DNA of 64,000 nt from Microbacter sp. GSS18 (GTDB lineage: Bacteria; Actinomycetota; Actinomycetes; Actinomycetales; Microbacteriaceae). This document shows positions 8,843 to 18,088 of this stretch, piece after piece (position 1 is the stretch's first letter; each line of letters begins with the position of its first letter). The stretch is from contig CP119753.1 of the NCBI GenBank assembly GCA_029319145.1, positions 2,604,001 to 2,668,000 on the forward strand. The letters run 5' to 3'. Under the pieces are notes generated by a model, which saw nothing but the letters and a program-made list of their open reading frames with translations, was not told the DNA's origin and searched no databases. The position numbers were made by a program, and so were the translations under genes.

Positions 8843-8912
8843 CGGCGGGGATCCTGGGCGACACGCCGACATACCGATGCCGGCACCGGCGTGTCGGCCG
8901 GCATCCCCGCCG
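8843..8912. repeat. long imperfect palindrome downstream of putA (family B, copy 1)
   Basis: The left arm (8843-8867) starts CGGCGGGGAT and ends CGACACGCC. The right arm (8888-8912) starts GGCGTGTCG and ends ATCCCCGCCG. Ten outer and nine inner bases pair perfectly around a 6-base partly mismatched section, with a 20-nt loop. It lies 30 bp past the putA stop and could act as a terminator or RNA stabiliser. The right arm is 20/25 identical to that at 51664-51688. Confidence 0.7.
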
Positions 8913-8941
8913 CTTCTGACGCACCGGTGCCCGATGGCCGG

Positions 8942-11900
8942 TCAGATCACGTCTGCCGACCAGTCGTCGGGGTTGCCGAACCGGTGCGCCGTGATCGAGA
9001 TCGACTGCTCGCGCAGGAACGGCAGCAGCTCGAGGCGGCCGGCGGTCGTCACGGGGCTGTCGTAGACGGCGAGATCGGGGTCGCCGTCGAACGCGTCGGC
9101 GAGGATGCGGTGCAGTTTCGCCACGGCGGTCTCGGATCCGATGAGACGCACGCGCGGCGGGCGGGGGTGGGCGGCCTGCATGCGCTCGATCCACTCCTGG
9201 TCGCTCTCGACGTACAGGGCGATCCCGGCTTCGTCGAGCGAACGCCGCACCGGCGCCGGGACGCCCGCGGTCGCGCTGACGGTCATGTCCGTGCCCGCGC
9301 GGATGCCGGCGAGCACGACGCGCAGCAGGGCCTGCCACGGGGCATCCGCGGTGGCGCGCACCGCAACTGCCGGCACGGGACGGTAGCGGAACAGGTTCCG
9401 CTCGACACCCAGGTGCGAGACGTCCTTGACGGTTCCGAACTCGCGGTTCCACGCGAGCGCGTCCGAGAGCGCTCCACGGCGCAGCCACTCGAACGCCTCG
9501 TAGCCCAGCGACGGCTGAGCGGCCTCGATCGCCTCCCGGATGCGCGAATCCAGGCCGCGCAGGTGAAGCGTCTGCGACGGTGCGCCCGCGGCCGACGGGC
9601 GCCAGGATCCGAGCCCGATCAGGTAGTTGGGGCCGCCGGCCTTGGCACCGGGGCCCACCGACGAGCGCTTCCAGCCGCCGAACGGCTGGCGCTGCACGAT
9701 CGCGCCGGTGATGCCGCGGTTGACGTAGAGGTTGCCCGCCTGCACCTCGTCGAGCCACAGCGCGAGGTCGCGGGAGTCCTGCGTGTACAGTCCGGCGGTC
9801 AGCCCATAGGCGACGGCATTCTGCAGCTCGATCGCCTCGGTCAGCGACGACGCGCGCATGATGCCGAGCACCGGTCCGAAGAACTCCTCCATGTGCACGC
9901 GCGAGCCGGGCTTCACGCCGGTGCGGATGCCGGGTCGCCACAGCCGGCCGGCCCACGGGTCCGGTGCTGCGCCGCCGCCGAGCTCGGGCGCGACCATGTG
10001 CGGTGCGACGAGCCACTCCTCGCCGGCGTCGAGGGTCGTCAGCGCCCAGTCGAGCTTGCCGTGCGGCACCTCGATGACCGGGCCGACTTCGGAGGTCGGG
10101 TCGGTCGGCGGGCCCACGCGCAGCGACGTCGCGGCGTCCTTCAACTGCCGGATGAACCGCTCCGAGCGACCGACGGGACCGACGAGGATCGCGAGGGACG
10201 CCGCCGAGCACTTCTGGCCGGCATGCCCGAACGCGCTCTTGGCCAGATCGGATGCCGCGAGGTCGAGGTCGGCCGACGGCATCACGATCATCGCGTTCTT
10301 GCCGCTGGTCTCGGCCAGCAGCGGCAGGTCGGGGCGCCACGAGCGGAAGAGCGCCGCCGTCTCCCACGAGCCGGTGAGGATGACGCGGTCGATGTCGGGG
10401 TGCGACACCAGCTTCTTCCCCAGCCCGCCCTCGTCGATGTCCACCAGCGCGAGCACGTCGCGCGGGATGCCGGCGTCCCACAGCGCCTGGGCGATGACGG
10501 CCGCGCACCGCCGCGCCTGCGGCGCCGGCTTGAACACGACGCCCGATCCCGCGGCGAGCGCGGCGAGGACGCCTCCGGCCGGGATCGCGAGCGGGAAGTT
10601 CCACGGCGGCGTCACCAGGGTCACATGGGCGGGGACGAACACCGCGCCGCCGACGCGATCGAGCTCGCGCGCGTTCGCGGCGTAGTAGCCGGCGAAGTCG
10701 ACGGCCTCGCTGACCTCGATGTCGGCTTCGGCGAAGACCTTGCCCGTCTCGGATGCCGCCACCTCGATGAGCTCGGCGCGGCGGGACTCCAGCATCCGCG
10801 CCGCCGCTTCGAGCAGGTCGGCGCGCTCGGCGGCAGGACGCTCGCCCCATCGGGTGCCCGCCCGCCTCACGCGGGCGACGACATCGTCGACCTGATCGGA
10901 TCCGGTCAGCCGCGCGGCCGCGATCTGAACCTCTCCGGCGGTCGAAGACGGGATGCGGGCGAGCACGTCGCGCGCCCACGCGCGCACGTGCGGCAGCGCC
11001 GGATCCGAGTCGGGGGTGTTCGAGAATCCCGGGGCTCCGGATGCCGCGCGCGGGGACTCGCGATGGGAGAACACGGCCGTCTGCACGAACGAGTCGTCCG
11101 CGTACGGCCGGCCGCCGCCCTCCGCATCGCCGTCCTCGGCGCCGCCCGAGCCCGCCGCGATCTCGAGCACCGCGCCCGTGAGCGTCGGCTCGGCCGCCAC
11201 GGCCTGGGCTTCGGCGCCGGCGACCCCACGGGCATCTCCGGTGTCGTCTCCGCCGCCCCGCCGCTGCCGGCGCCGCGGCCCCGTCGGCAGCCCGGGGTCG
11301 TCCGCCCGCTCGAGCGACGCGAGGAAGCGACCGCGCTCGCGCTCGAACATCGAGGAGTCGTCGTGCAGATCGAACGCGGCCGAGAGGAAGTTCTCGGTCG
11401 AGGCGTTCTCTTCGAGCCGCCGCACGAGGTAGCTGATGGCGACGTCGAATTCGTCCGGCCGCACGACCGGCACATACAGCAGCACGTGCCCGACGTCGCG
11501 GCTGACCGCGCGCACCTGGCCCTGGGCCATGCCCAGCAGCATCTCGAACTCGACGTCGTGGGTGACGCCGCGCTCACCGGCGAGCAGCCACGCGTAGGCG
11601 ATGTCGAACAGGTTGTGCCCGGCGACGCCGATGCGCACGGCGCGGGTGTTCTCGGGGTCGAGCGCCAACCTCAGGCAGCGCACGTAGTTCGCGTCGGAGT
11701 CGAGCTTGGTGTCGTAGGTCGCGACGTCCCACCCGTGCATGATCGCGTCAACGCGCTCCATCGCGAGGTTCGCGCCCTTGACCAGACGCACCTTGATCGG
11801 CGCGCCGCCGGCGTCCGCGCGCTCTCGCGCCCACGCGGTCAGCTGCTCCAGCGCCGGCAGCGCGTCGGGGAGGTAGGCCTGCAGCACGATGCCCGCTTCG

Positions 11901-12670
11901 AGTCCCGCCAGGCGCTCGTCGTCGAGCAGGCGCGTGAACACGGCGATCGTCAGATCGAGGTCGCGGTACTCCTCCATGTCGAGATTGATGAACGTCCCGT
12001 CCGTCGCGGCCGTGAGGTACAGCGGCAGCAGGCGCTCGACGACCTTGTCGACGGTTTCGTCGAACGCCCACATCGAGATGTGGCTGACGATGGCCGACAC
12101 CTTGACCGAGACGTAGTCGACGTCGGGGCGACGGATGAGGTCGTGGATGCCGTCGAGCCGGCGCAGCGCCTCGCGCTCGCCCAGCACGGCCTCGCCGAGC
12201 AGATTGAGGTTCAGGCGGGCTCCCGACTCGCGGATCGTCGCGATCGCCGGGCCGAGCTTCTCGGGGCGCGCGTCGACGATCAGGTGACCGACCATCTCGC
12301 GGAGCACGCGGCGGGCGATCGGCACGACCGGGACGGGAAGCGCGGGAGCGACGGCTCCCCCCACGCGCACGGCTCCCCGCAGGTACCACGGGAGGAACTC
12401 GGGCACGATCGGCGCGACGTGGTTGAGCCGGGATGCCGCGGCGACGACGCTCTCGGGGCGCATGACCCCGTCGACGAAGCCCAGGGTGAACGGCAGCCCG
12501 TTCGGATCCTTCAGGACGCCCGCCAGCCGCTCGGCCGCGGGGTCGACGTCGGCATCGGCGGCCTCGGTCACCCAGCGCGCCGCCAGCGAGATGGCCTCGT
12601 CCGCGATCGTGGCGTTCTCCTCGGGGGCGTCATCCATCACCACTCCAGACTGCACCTCGACACTCGTCAT
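8942..12670 (-). CDS. putA: bifunctional proline dehydrogenase / L-glutamate-gamma-semialdehyde dehydrogenase
   Basis: Oxidises proline to glutamate in two steps. The N-terminal FAD-dependent PRODH barrel (about residues 90-410) carries RLVKGANL, the FEMLLGMAQGQVR strand and the RRLEEN motif. The aldehyde dehydrogenase (about residues 560-1030) carries VTPPWNFPLA, the general base Glu in LLAETSGKNA and the catalytic Cys in HAGQKCSAAS. An Arg/Gly/Ala-rich low-complexity linker separates the halves. There is no N-terminal ribbon-helix-helix, so unlike enterobacterial PutA it should not bind DNA; control probably comes from the divergent LysR gene. Length 1242 is normal for actinobacteria. ATG 12670 is used; MDDAPEE at 12637 is an alternative. 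Confidence 0.95.
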   Translation of the reverse strand: MTSVEVQSGVVMDDAPEENATIADEAISLAARWVTEAADADVDPAAERLAGVLKDPNGLPFTLGFVDGVMRPESVVAAASRLNHVAPIVPEFLPWYLRGAVRVGGAVAPALPVPVVPIARRVLREMVGHLIVDARPEKLGPAIATIRESGARLNLNLLGEAVLGEREALRRLDGIHDLIRRPDVDYVSVKVSAIVSHISMWAFDETVDKVVERLLPLYLTAATDGTFINLDMEEYRDLDLTIAVFTRLLDDERLAGLEAGIVLQAYLPDALPALEQLTAWARERADAGGAPIKVRLVKGANLAMERVDAIMHGWDVATYDTKLDSDANYVRCLRLALDPENTRAVRIGVAGHNLFDIAYAWLLAGERGVTHDVEFEMLLGMAQGQVRAVSRDVGHVLLYVPVVRPDEFDVAISYLVRRLEENASTENFLSAAFDLHDDSSMFERERGRFLASLERADDPGLPTGPRRRQRRGGGDDTGDARGVAGAEAQAVAAEPTLTGAVLEIAAGSGGAEDGDAEGGGRPYADDSFVQTAVFSHRESPRAASGAPGFSNTPDSDPALPHVRAWARDVLARIPSSTAGEVQIAAARLTGSDQVDDVVARVRRAGTRWGERPAAERADLLEAAARMLESRRAELIEVAASETGKVFAEADIEVSEAVDFAGYYAANARELDRVGGAVFVPAHVTLVTPPWNFPLAIPAGGVLAALAAGSGVVFKPAPQARRCAAVIAQALWDAGIPRDVLALVDIDEGGLGKKLVSHPDIDRVILTGSWETAALFRSWRPDLPLLAETSGKNAMIVMPSADLDLAASDLAKSAFGHAGQKCSAASLAILVGPVGRSERFIRQLKDAATSLRVGPPTDPTSEVGPVIEVPHGKLDWALTTLDAGEEWLVAPHMVAPELGGGAAPDPWAGRLWRPGIRTGVKPGSRVHMEEFFGPVLGIMRASSLTEAIELQNAVAYGLTAGLYTQDSRDLALWLDEVQAGNLYVNRGITGAIVQRQPFGGWKRSSVGPGAKAGGPNYLIGLGSWRPSAAGAPSQTLHLRGLDSRIREAIEAAQPSLGYEAFEWLRRGALSDALAWNREFGTVKDVSHLGVERNLFRYRPVPAVAVRATADAPWQALLRVVLAGIRAGTDMTVSATAGVPAPVRRSLDEAGIALYVESDQEWIERMQAAHPRPPRVRLIGSETAVAKLHRILADAFDGDPDLAVYDSPVTTAGRLELLPFLREQSISITAHRFGNPDDWSADVI

Positions 12671-12727
12671 GGCATCGAGCGTGCGGCATGCATCCGTTCA
12701 AGAAAAGCGATGATCTACGATCGATAC

Positions 12728-12742
12728 CGTTCAGTCAAACCG
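12728..12742. promoter_or_regulatory. candidate LysR box between putA and the LysR gene
   Basis: Within the 87-bp divergent gap the sequence CGTTCAGTCAAACCGAA contains an interrupted dyad TTCaG...CcGAA, of the T-N11-A type used by LysR regulators. The position suits control of both putA and the regulator. Weak by itself. Confidence 0.35.
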
Positions 12743-12757
12743 AATGATCGGATCGGG

Positions 12758-13663
12758 ATGTTCGATCTGCGCCGACTGCGGATGCTGCACGAGCTCGCGC
12801 TGCGCGGGACCATCGGCGCCGTCGCCGAAGCCCTGTCGTACAGTCCGTCGACGATCTCGCAGCAGCTGTCGCAGCTCGAGAAGGAGGCGGGCGTCGCACT
12901 GCTCGTCCCCGACGGCCGCCGGGTCCGGCTGACCGAGCACGCCGAGCTGCTCGTCGCCCATGCCGCCGACGCCCTCGACCGCGACGAGCAGGTCCGCGGA
13001 GCGCTCGAGGCGCTGCAGCCGGGCGGCGCCCCGGTCCGGATGGCGGTCATGCAGACGGTGGTCCACGGCATCCTTCCCGTCGCCCTGTCGCTGCTGGCCG
13101 AACGCGAGCCGCTGCTGCGCGTCGAGGTCAGCGAGGCGCCGCCCGAGGAGGGCCTGTTCGAGGTCTCGGCCCGGCGCTTCGACCTCGCCGTCGCCGAGCA
13201 GTACCCGGGGCAGACGCGCGAGCACCGGCCGGGCCTCGAGCGCATGACGCTCGGTCGAGACCCCATCCGCCTGGCGCTGCCGCCCGGCGACGACGCCCGC
13301 ACGCTCACCGCGCTGCGCGAGCGCCCCTGGATCCTCGAGCCCGCCGGAACGGCGGCGCGCCAGTGGGCCGTCCAGCAGTGCCGGGCGGCGGGCTTCGAGC
13401 CCGATGTCCGGTTCGAGGTCGCCGATCTGATGGCCCACGCCGAGCTGATCGCCGCGGGACACGCCATCGGGATGCTCCCCGACCTGATGTGGTCGGGGAG
13501 CGCTCCGCGCGTGCAGCTGGTCGAGCTGCCCGAGGCGCCGGCCCGCGAGGTGTTCACCGTCGTGCGGCGCTCGTCCACCTCACGGGCGGCGATCCGGGCC
13601 GTGCGCGATGCGCTCCGCGACGCCTTCGACTCGGCGCCTCCGCCGGCGCGGGATCGCTCCTGA
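12758..13663 (+). CDS. LysR family transcriptional regulator
   Basis: 301-residue regulator with an N-terminal winged helix (MFDLRRLRMLHELALRGTIG, then AVAEALSYSPSTISQQLSQL as helix-turn-helix) and a C-terminal effector-binding domain (VRMAVMQTVVHGILP, IAAGHAIGMLPDLM). The ATG is at 12758-12760; a long upstream reading frame antisense to putA is not part of it. Divergent from putA across 87 bp, so it is a likely proline-responsive activator or repressor of putA (inference from position). Confidence 0.92.
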   Translation: MFDLRRLRMLHELALRGTIGAVAEALSYSPSTISQQLSQLEKEAGVALLVPDGRRVRLTEHAELLVAHAADALDRDEQVRGALEALQPGGAPVRMAVMQTVVHGILPVALSLLAEREPLLRVEVSEAPPEEGLFEVSARRFDLAVAEQYPGQTREHRPGLERMTLGRDPIRLALPPGDDARTLTALRERPWILEPAGTAARQWAVQQCRAAGFEPDVRFEVADLMAHAELIAAGHAIGMLPDLMWSGSAPRVQLVELPEAPAREVFTVVRRSSTSRAAIRAVRDALRDAFDSAPPPARDRS

Positions 13664-13664
13664 C

Positions 13665-14282
13665 TCAGGCGCGCTCGGCCCGCGCGGCGCGGCGCGACTC
13701 CGGCTCGGCGTCGGAGTCGCGCTCGGTGTCGGGAGACGCGGTCGACTCCTCGGCGTCCGGACCCGTCTGTGAGTAGCGGGGACGGCGCAGCTCAGGCTCG
13801 TCGCCGCGAGGGCGCGTGATCGGCTGCTGCGATGCATGCGACTCCTCGGTCCGGCGCTCGTCGGAGCCGTCGGCGGAGCCCTCGGCCGGCGTCGCCTCGG
13901 GCGAACGCGGGTCGATGTCGTCGGCCTCGCGGAGGGCCTCGGCCTGTTCGCCGCGCAGACGGTCGGCTTCGGCTCGGTGCTCCTCGACGCGGCCGCCCAC
14001 GCGCTCGGCGTCGGCCTCTGCCTGCGCCGCTCGGGCGCGGGACTGCTCGGCGGTCGCCACGGCCGCCGCGGCATCCGCACGGGCCTGGGCCAGCTCGGCC
14101 TCCTTCTCGCGGGCGGCGATCTCGGAGTCGCGAGCCCGCGAGCGCAGCTGCTCGGCCTTGGCGTGCTGCGCCTGCTGCCGGCGCTGCGACCGGCCGCGCG
14201 CGGTCAGCGCGAAGACGGCGATCACGACGGCGACGACGGCGATGATGCCGACGATGATCCAGATGAGGGTGGTGGTGTCCAC
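13665..14282 (-). CDS. membrane-anchored coiled-coil protein, unknown function
   Basis: 205 residues. One N-terminal TM helix (about residues 5-27, LIWIIVGIIAVVAVVIAVFA) is followed by a long Ala/Glu/Arg/Gln-rich segment (about 30-120) with heptad-like spacing, then an acidic disordered tail. GTG 14282 is preceded by AAGGAG 7 bases upstream; the frame extending to 14393 lacks such a site. Topology suggests a cytoplasmic coiled coil tethered to the membrane. Convergent with the LysR gene with a 1-bp gap. No domain recognised. Confidence 0.75.
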   Translation of the reverse strand: MDTTTLIWIIVGIIAVVAVVIAVFALTARGRSQRRQQAQHAKAEQLRSRARDSEIAAREKEAELAQARADAAAAVATAEQSRARAAQAEADAERVGGRVEEHRAEADRLRGEQAEALREADDIDPRSPEATPAEGSADGSDERRTEESHASQQPITRPRGDEPELRRPRYSQTGPDAEESTASPDTERDSDAEPESRRAARAERA

Positions 14283-14429
14283 GTCACGCTCCTTCTCGGT
14301 CGGAGCCGGCCGCGGGGTGTCGCGCCGGCATCCGCCCCACTGAACCCTGTGCGCCCCGCCGCGGGCAACGGCTTGCGCGCGAGGTCCTCGCACGCTAACG
14401 CGCGCGTCGAACCAGAAGGAGTCCGGGAC

Positions 14430-14990
14430 TCAGGGCCACATGCTCGGCGCCGCCGCCTTGGTCGGCGGAAGAGCGGATGCCGCAGCCCACTCGTGCACCC
14501 ACGGCTCGATCTCGGGCAGATCGTCGGGGCGCCCGACGGCGGCGAACAGCTCCTCGTGGGTGACGGTGCCGCCCGAGCGCTTGAGGAAGCGGGCGCGCAC
14601 GATCATCTCGGTGTAGACCTCGCCGTCGACCACCGCGCGATGCATCAGATAGACCGACTTGTCGTCGTGCCCCATGAGGCGCGACTCGATGTCGAAGCGC
14701 TGCCACAGATTGAGCGATTTGCGGAAGGTGATGGTGGAGCTCGCGACCACGGCGTACCAGCCGCGACGCCCGACGGCGTCCCAGATCCCGGTGCGCACGA
14801 GCAGGTCGAAACGCCCCAGGTCGAACAGCGATGCGTACCGGCCGTTGTTCATGTGGCCGAGGAAATCGATGTCGGTCGGCAGCGTCGTCAGGCGCACCCG
14901 ACCGACGCTCTGCGGCGCGATCGTGCCTTCACGACGAAGCCGCAGGCGCGCGCGCAGGATGACCAGGATCGTCCGCCACATCACGTTCAC
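14430..14990 (-). CDS. acyl-CoA thioesterase (hotdog fold, 4HBT type)
   Basis: 186-residue hotdog thioesterase. PTDIDFLGHMNNGRYASLFD is the classic Asp/His-containing active-site helix region of YbgC/TesF-like acyl-CoA thioesterases, followed by SSTITFRKSLNLWQRFDIES and a final strand. A hydrophobic N-terminal stretch precedes the fold. GTG 14990 (VNVMWRT) was chosen from resemblance to the usual start of this family; TTG 15029 and ATG 14981 remain possible because no clear ribosome site decides. Substrate unknown. Confidence 0.8.
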   Translation of the reverse strand: MNVMWRTILVILRARLRLRREGTIAPQSVGRVRLTTLPTDIDFLGHMNNGRYASLFDLGRFDLLVRTGIWDAVGRRGWYAVVASSTITFRKSLNLWQRFDIESRLMGHDDKSVYLMHRAVVDGEVYTEMIVRARFLKRSGGTVTHEELFAAVGRPDDLPEIEPWVHEWAAASALPPTKAAAPSMWP

Positions 14991-15133
14991 GAGGGCCGAT
15001 CGTAGCGACGCGGCGCTCGCGCGCACCAAGCGATTGTGGAATGTCTACAGTCCGATTCGGCCCGCTGTCACGGCGCACTGTCCGGTCCCCGGTCGATTTC
15101 TCGTCCCGCCTCGCCCGGCGTAGAGTCCTGCCC

Positions 15134-15640
15134 ATGGGAGCTGAACTCCAGACCGACATCGTCGTCCGTCCGGTTCGCGACGTGGACGCCGAGGCACTCG
15201 GACGCGTGCACGCCACGAGCTGGCACGAGACCTACGACCACCTCATCAGCAAGGCCGCCCTCGAGAAGGTCTCGCCGATGCGCCTGGCCGAGCTGTGGAC
15301 CCACTGGGCGGTGCAGGGCCCCGACTTCAAGATGTACGCGGCGCTCGTCGACCACGAGATCGTCGGCTTCGCCGGCTCGGGCCCCGCCCGCGACCGTGAC
15401 GCACCGCGCAACCGCGAGCTCTACTTCATCTACCTGCTCGACCGCTTCCACGGCACCGGCATCGGGCAGAAGCTCTTCGACGCCGTCATCGAGCCCGATG
15501 AGCCGGTGTACCTGTGGGTGGCCGAGGACAACCCCCGCGCGCACCGGTTCTACGCCCGCAACGGCTTCGCCCTCGACGGCGCGTCGCACACCGAGCCCTT
15601 CCTCGGTGAGACGCTCACCGAGGTGCGGTTCGTCCGCTGA
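15134..15640 (+). CDS. GNAT family N-acetyltransferase
   Basis: 168 residues with the GNAT fold: motif A reads [20 protein letters not shown] (acetyl-CoA pyrophosphate loop, GTGIGQ), and motif B reads [21 protein letters not shown] 15134 begins [18 protein letters not shown]; residues further upstream in the frame are unlike the family. Acceptor substrate unknown. It lies 26 bp before cofE on the same strand and may be co-transcribed. Confidence 0.88.
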   Translation: MGAELQTDIVVRPVRDVDAEALGRVHATSWHETYDHLISKAALEKVSPMRLAELWTHWAVQGPDFKMYAALVDHEIVGFAGSGPARDRDAPRNRELYFIYLLDRFHGTGIGQKLFDAVIEPDEPVYLWVAEDNPRAHRFYARNGFALDGASHTEPFLGETLTEVRFVR

Positions 15641-15666
15641 CCCGCGCGCGCGTCGGCGGATCCGGG

Positions 15667-16458
15667 ATGCTTCAGGTCTGGGCGCTGCCCGGGATCGGCG
15701 AGATCTCCGGCGGTGACGACCTCGCGGCCCTGATCGGCGACGCTGCGGCCGCCTCCGCGGCATCCGATCCCGACACGGGCCTCCGCGACGGAGACATCCT
15801 CGTCGTCACGTCGAAGATCGTCTCCAAGGCCGAGGGGCGGATGCTGCACGCCGACGACCGCGAGGACGCGATCACGGCCGAGACCGTCCGCGTCGTCGCC
15901 ACGCGTCCGGGGGCGAACGGCGGGGTCACCCGCATCGTCCAGAATCGCCTCGGGATCGTGTCGGCGGCCGCCGGCGTGGACGCCTCGAACACCCCCGACG
16001 GGACCGTGCTGCTGCTGCCCGAGGATCCCGATGCGTCGGCGCGCGCGCTCGCGGCGCGCCTGCGCGAGCGCTTCGCCGTCGAGGTGGGCGTCATCGTCAC
16101 CGACACGCTCGGGCGCGCGTGGCGGGACGGCCAGACCGACCACGCGATCGGGGCCGGCGGAGTCCATGTGTTCGAGGATCTGCGCGGCGGCACGGATGCC
16201 GAGGGCCGCCCGCTCGTCGTGACGCAGCCGTGCGTGGCCGACGAGCTGGCCGCCGCCGGCGACCTGGTCAAGGGCAAGGCCGCGCGGCTGCCGGTCGCGG
16301 TCGTGCGCGGACGCGGCGACCTCGTCGGTTCGCTGGACCTGCCCGGCGCCCGCTCGATCGTGCGGTCGCTGGACCGCGACATGTTCCGCCTGGGCACCGA
16401 CGAGGCGTATGCCGAGGGCTTCGCCGCCGGCCGCGCCGCCGGGACCGAGGCGCCCTAA
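15667..16458 (+). CDS. cofE: coenzyme F420-0:L-glutamate ligase
   Basis: GTP-dependent gamma-glutamyl ligase that adds glutamates to F420-0. 263 residues correspond to the CofE domain alone, without the extra C-terminal FMN-binding domain of mycobacterial FbiB. The protein opens [19 protein letters not shown] and carries [32 protein letters not shown] and [21 protein letters not shown], all CofE signatures. Other F420 genes (cofC, cofD, fbiC) are not in the window. A candidate F420/flavin-dependent LLM-class oxidoreductase is encoded at 19520-20395. Confidence 0.93.
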   Translation: MLQVWALPGIGEISGGDDLAALIGDAAAASAASDPDTGLRDGDILVVTSKIVSKAEGRMLHADDREDAITAETVRVVATRPGANGGVTRIVQNRLGIVSAAAGVDASNTPDGTVLLLPEDPDASARALAARLRERFAVEVGVIVTDTLGRAWRDGQTDHAIGAGGVHVFEDLRGGTDAEGRPLVVTQPCVADELAAAGDLVKGKAARLPVAVVRGRGDLVGSLDLPGARSIVRSLDRDMFRLGTDEAYAEGFAAGRAAGTEAP

Positions 16459-16471
16459 CCCTCACACACGA

Positions 16472-16504
16472 CGGATGCCGGGAGCACGCGGCTCCCGGCA
16501 TCCG
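16472..16504. terminator. bidirectional terminator hairpin between cofE and the adhesin-like gene
   Basis: CGGATGCCGGGAGC (16472-16485) pairs perfectly with GCTCCCGGCATCCG (16491-16504) over 14 bp, with a 5-nt loop, between two convergent stops. There is no long T-tract, usual for high-GC actinobacterial terminators. Confidence 0.75.
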
Positions 16505-16523
16505 GTCCCCCGGCGCCCGCGCG

Positions 16524-17387
16524 TCAGCGCGAGCGCAGCACCACCTGGCCGGCCGAGACCTGGACGTCGATGCTGTTCGGCGCGCCGGCGGTGGAGCCGA
16601 TGCGGTTCTCGAAGTCGCCGGCCGACACGTCGGAGCGGATGTCGTAGACGTCGTCGGGGACGGTCACGGTCAGCGAGCCCGCCGACACCTCGAGGGAGAC
16701 GTCCTCGGGGGTTGCCCCGCTGAGGGTGACATCGAGCGAGCCCGCGCTGACCGACAGGTCGGCATCGGCGACGTCCGAGAGGTCGACGTTCCCCGATCCC
16801 GCGCTGATGTCGGCGACGATGGAGTCCGCGACGCCCGAGACGTCGGCGCTGCCGGCGCCGAGCTCGAGGCGGATGTCGTCGAACTCGCCGTCGACGGCGA
16901 GGCTGCCCGCCGAGAGCGTCAGATCGGCGTCGGCCCCTTCGACGCCGAGCGGCAGACGCAGCACGGCGTCGCCGGTGCCGCCGAACCACCACCAGCCCGA
17001 GCCCCACGCGCCCTCGGGCGAGGCGATGACGAGCGTCGAGCCGCTGCGCTCCAGCGTCCACTCGCCGGCGCCCCATGCGCGGGTGACGTCCAGCTCGGCC
17101 TGACGCACGTCGGCGAACTCGATCCGCAGCGAGCCGGCCGACACATCGGCGTCGAGCATCGTCACACCGGCGGCCGACTCGGTCTGCGACTGGGTCGACA
17201 CGCTCGCCGCGGCGATCGTGGACAGTGCGGTGGAGGCCAGGCCTCCGACCAGCACGAACGCACCGAAGATGATCGCGAGGATCGCGACGGCCTTGGCTGC
17301 GTTGGACGGGCCGGGGCGCTGCGGCTGCCCGGCGGGCTCCGGCGCCGGCGGTGCCGGCGGGGTGGGAGGAGTCACGGTGGTGCTCAT
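16524..17387 (-). CDS. DUF4097-type putative adhesin with one TM helix
   Basis: 287 residues: a Pro-rich cytoplasmic N-terminus, one TM helix (about residues 33-60) and an extracellular beta-repeat domain. At least seven SAGS/SAG/GAGS turns recur about every 15-25 residues (DVSAGSLRIEF, LSAGSLAV, ELGAGSADV, DISAGSGNV, SVSAGSLDV, EVSAGSLTV, QVSAGQVVL), as in DUF4097 beta-helical proteins. ATG 17387 overlaps the response regulator TGA by 4 bases, making it third in the HK-RR-adhesin operon. It may sense or report envelope stress with the two-component pair; no function has been shown. Confidence 0.85.
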   Translation of the reverse strand: MSTTVTPPTPPAPPAPEPAGQPQRPGPSNAAKAVAILAIIFGAFVLVGGLASTALSTIAAASVSTQSQTESAAGVTMLDADVSAGSLRIEFADVRQAELDVTRAWGAGEWTLERSGSTLVIASPEGAWGSGWWWFGGTGDAVLRLPLGVEGADADLTLSAGSLAVDGEFDDIRLELGAGSADVSGVADSIVADISAGSGNVDLSDVADADLSVSAGSLDVTLSGATPEDVSLEVSAGSLTVTVPDDVYDIRSDVSAGDFENRIGSTAGAPNSIDVQVSAGQVVLRSR

Positions 17388-18088
17388 CGGTTCGTTCCGT
17401 TCTGCGGCGTCGTACCGCCTGCTGTGTGGGGCGGCAGGGTGCCGCCTGCTTCGAGGTGGGCGAGCGCTGCGAGCACCCGCCGGTTGCCGACGTCGTCCTG
17501 CTCGAGGTCGAGCTTCTGGAAGACCGCGGTGATGTGCTTCTCGACGCTGCCCTCCGAGACGTGCAGCGTCCTGGCGATCGCGGCGTTGGAGCGTCCTTCG
17601 GCGATCAGCGCGAGCACCGAGGATTCGCGGTCGGTGAGTCGCTGCATCCGCTCGTCCTTGCGGCGGCGGCTGAGCAGTTGGGCGACCACTTCGGGGTCGA
17701 GGACGGTCGCGCCCTCGCCGATGCGCCCGACCGCCTCGAGGAAGTCCCCGACGTCGGCGACGCGGTCCTTGAGCAGGTAGCCGAGTGCGCCGTCGCTGGC
17801 GGCGATGAGGTCGGACGCGTAACGCTCTTCGACGTACTGCGACAGCACCAGCACCGCCAGCCGGGGCAGGCGCGCCCGCAGATCGAGCGCCGCGCGGATG
17901 CCCTCGTCGGTCCAGGTGGGAGGCAGCCGCACGTCGAGGATGCAGAGCTCGGGCGCCTCGGCGTCGACGGTCTCGTTGAGATGCGTCGCGTCCGCCAGGG
18001 CCGCGACCACGTCGTGGCCGGCGTCCTCGAGCAGGCGGACCAGGCCCTCGCGCAGGAGCGCGGAGTCCTCGCAGATCAGGATGCGCAC
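17384..18088 (-). CDS. NarL/LuxR-type response regulator
   Basis: 234 residues. The receiver domain (1-120) starts VRILICEDSALLREGLVRLL (acidic pocket), has the phosphoacceptor Asp in LCILDVRLPP and the conserved Lys in YLLKDRV. The LuxR helix-turn-helix at about 150-205 reads LTDRESSVLALIAEGRSNAAIARTLHVSEGSVEKHI in pieces. The GTG start at 18088 lies inside the histidine kinase gene (13-base overlap) and the stop overlaps the adhesin-like gene by 4 bases. The output is probably its own operon and envelope genes (inference). Confidence 0.93.
   Translation of the reverse strand: MRILICEDSALLREGLVRLLEDAGHDVVAALADATHLNETVDAEAPELCILDVRLPPTWTDEGIRAALDLRARLPRLAVLVLSQYVEERYASDLIAASDGALGYLLKDRVADVGDFLEAVGRIGEGATVLDPEVVAQLLSRRRKDERMQRLTDRESSVLALIAEGRSNAAIARTLHVSEGSVEKHITAVFQKLDLEQDDVGNRRVLAALAHLEAGGTLPPHTAGGTTPQNGTNR

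Larger units (their letters stand above)
8623..8941. other. non-coding gap between lacI-type gene and putA
   Basis: 319 bp without a credible gene. It holds the LacI-type palindrome at 8657-8668 near its left end and a long imperfect palindrome (8843-8912) directly downstream of the putA stop. The rest shows no recognisable feature. Confidence 0.6.

Noticed and set aside
8621..12757. Very long plus-strand frame antisense to putA, in frame with the LysR gene
   Set aside because: Translation is low-quality Arg/Gly-rich sequence; only the part from 12758 resembles a protein family. The rest is antisense to a clear PutA.
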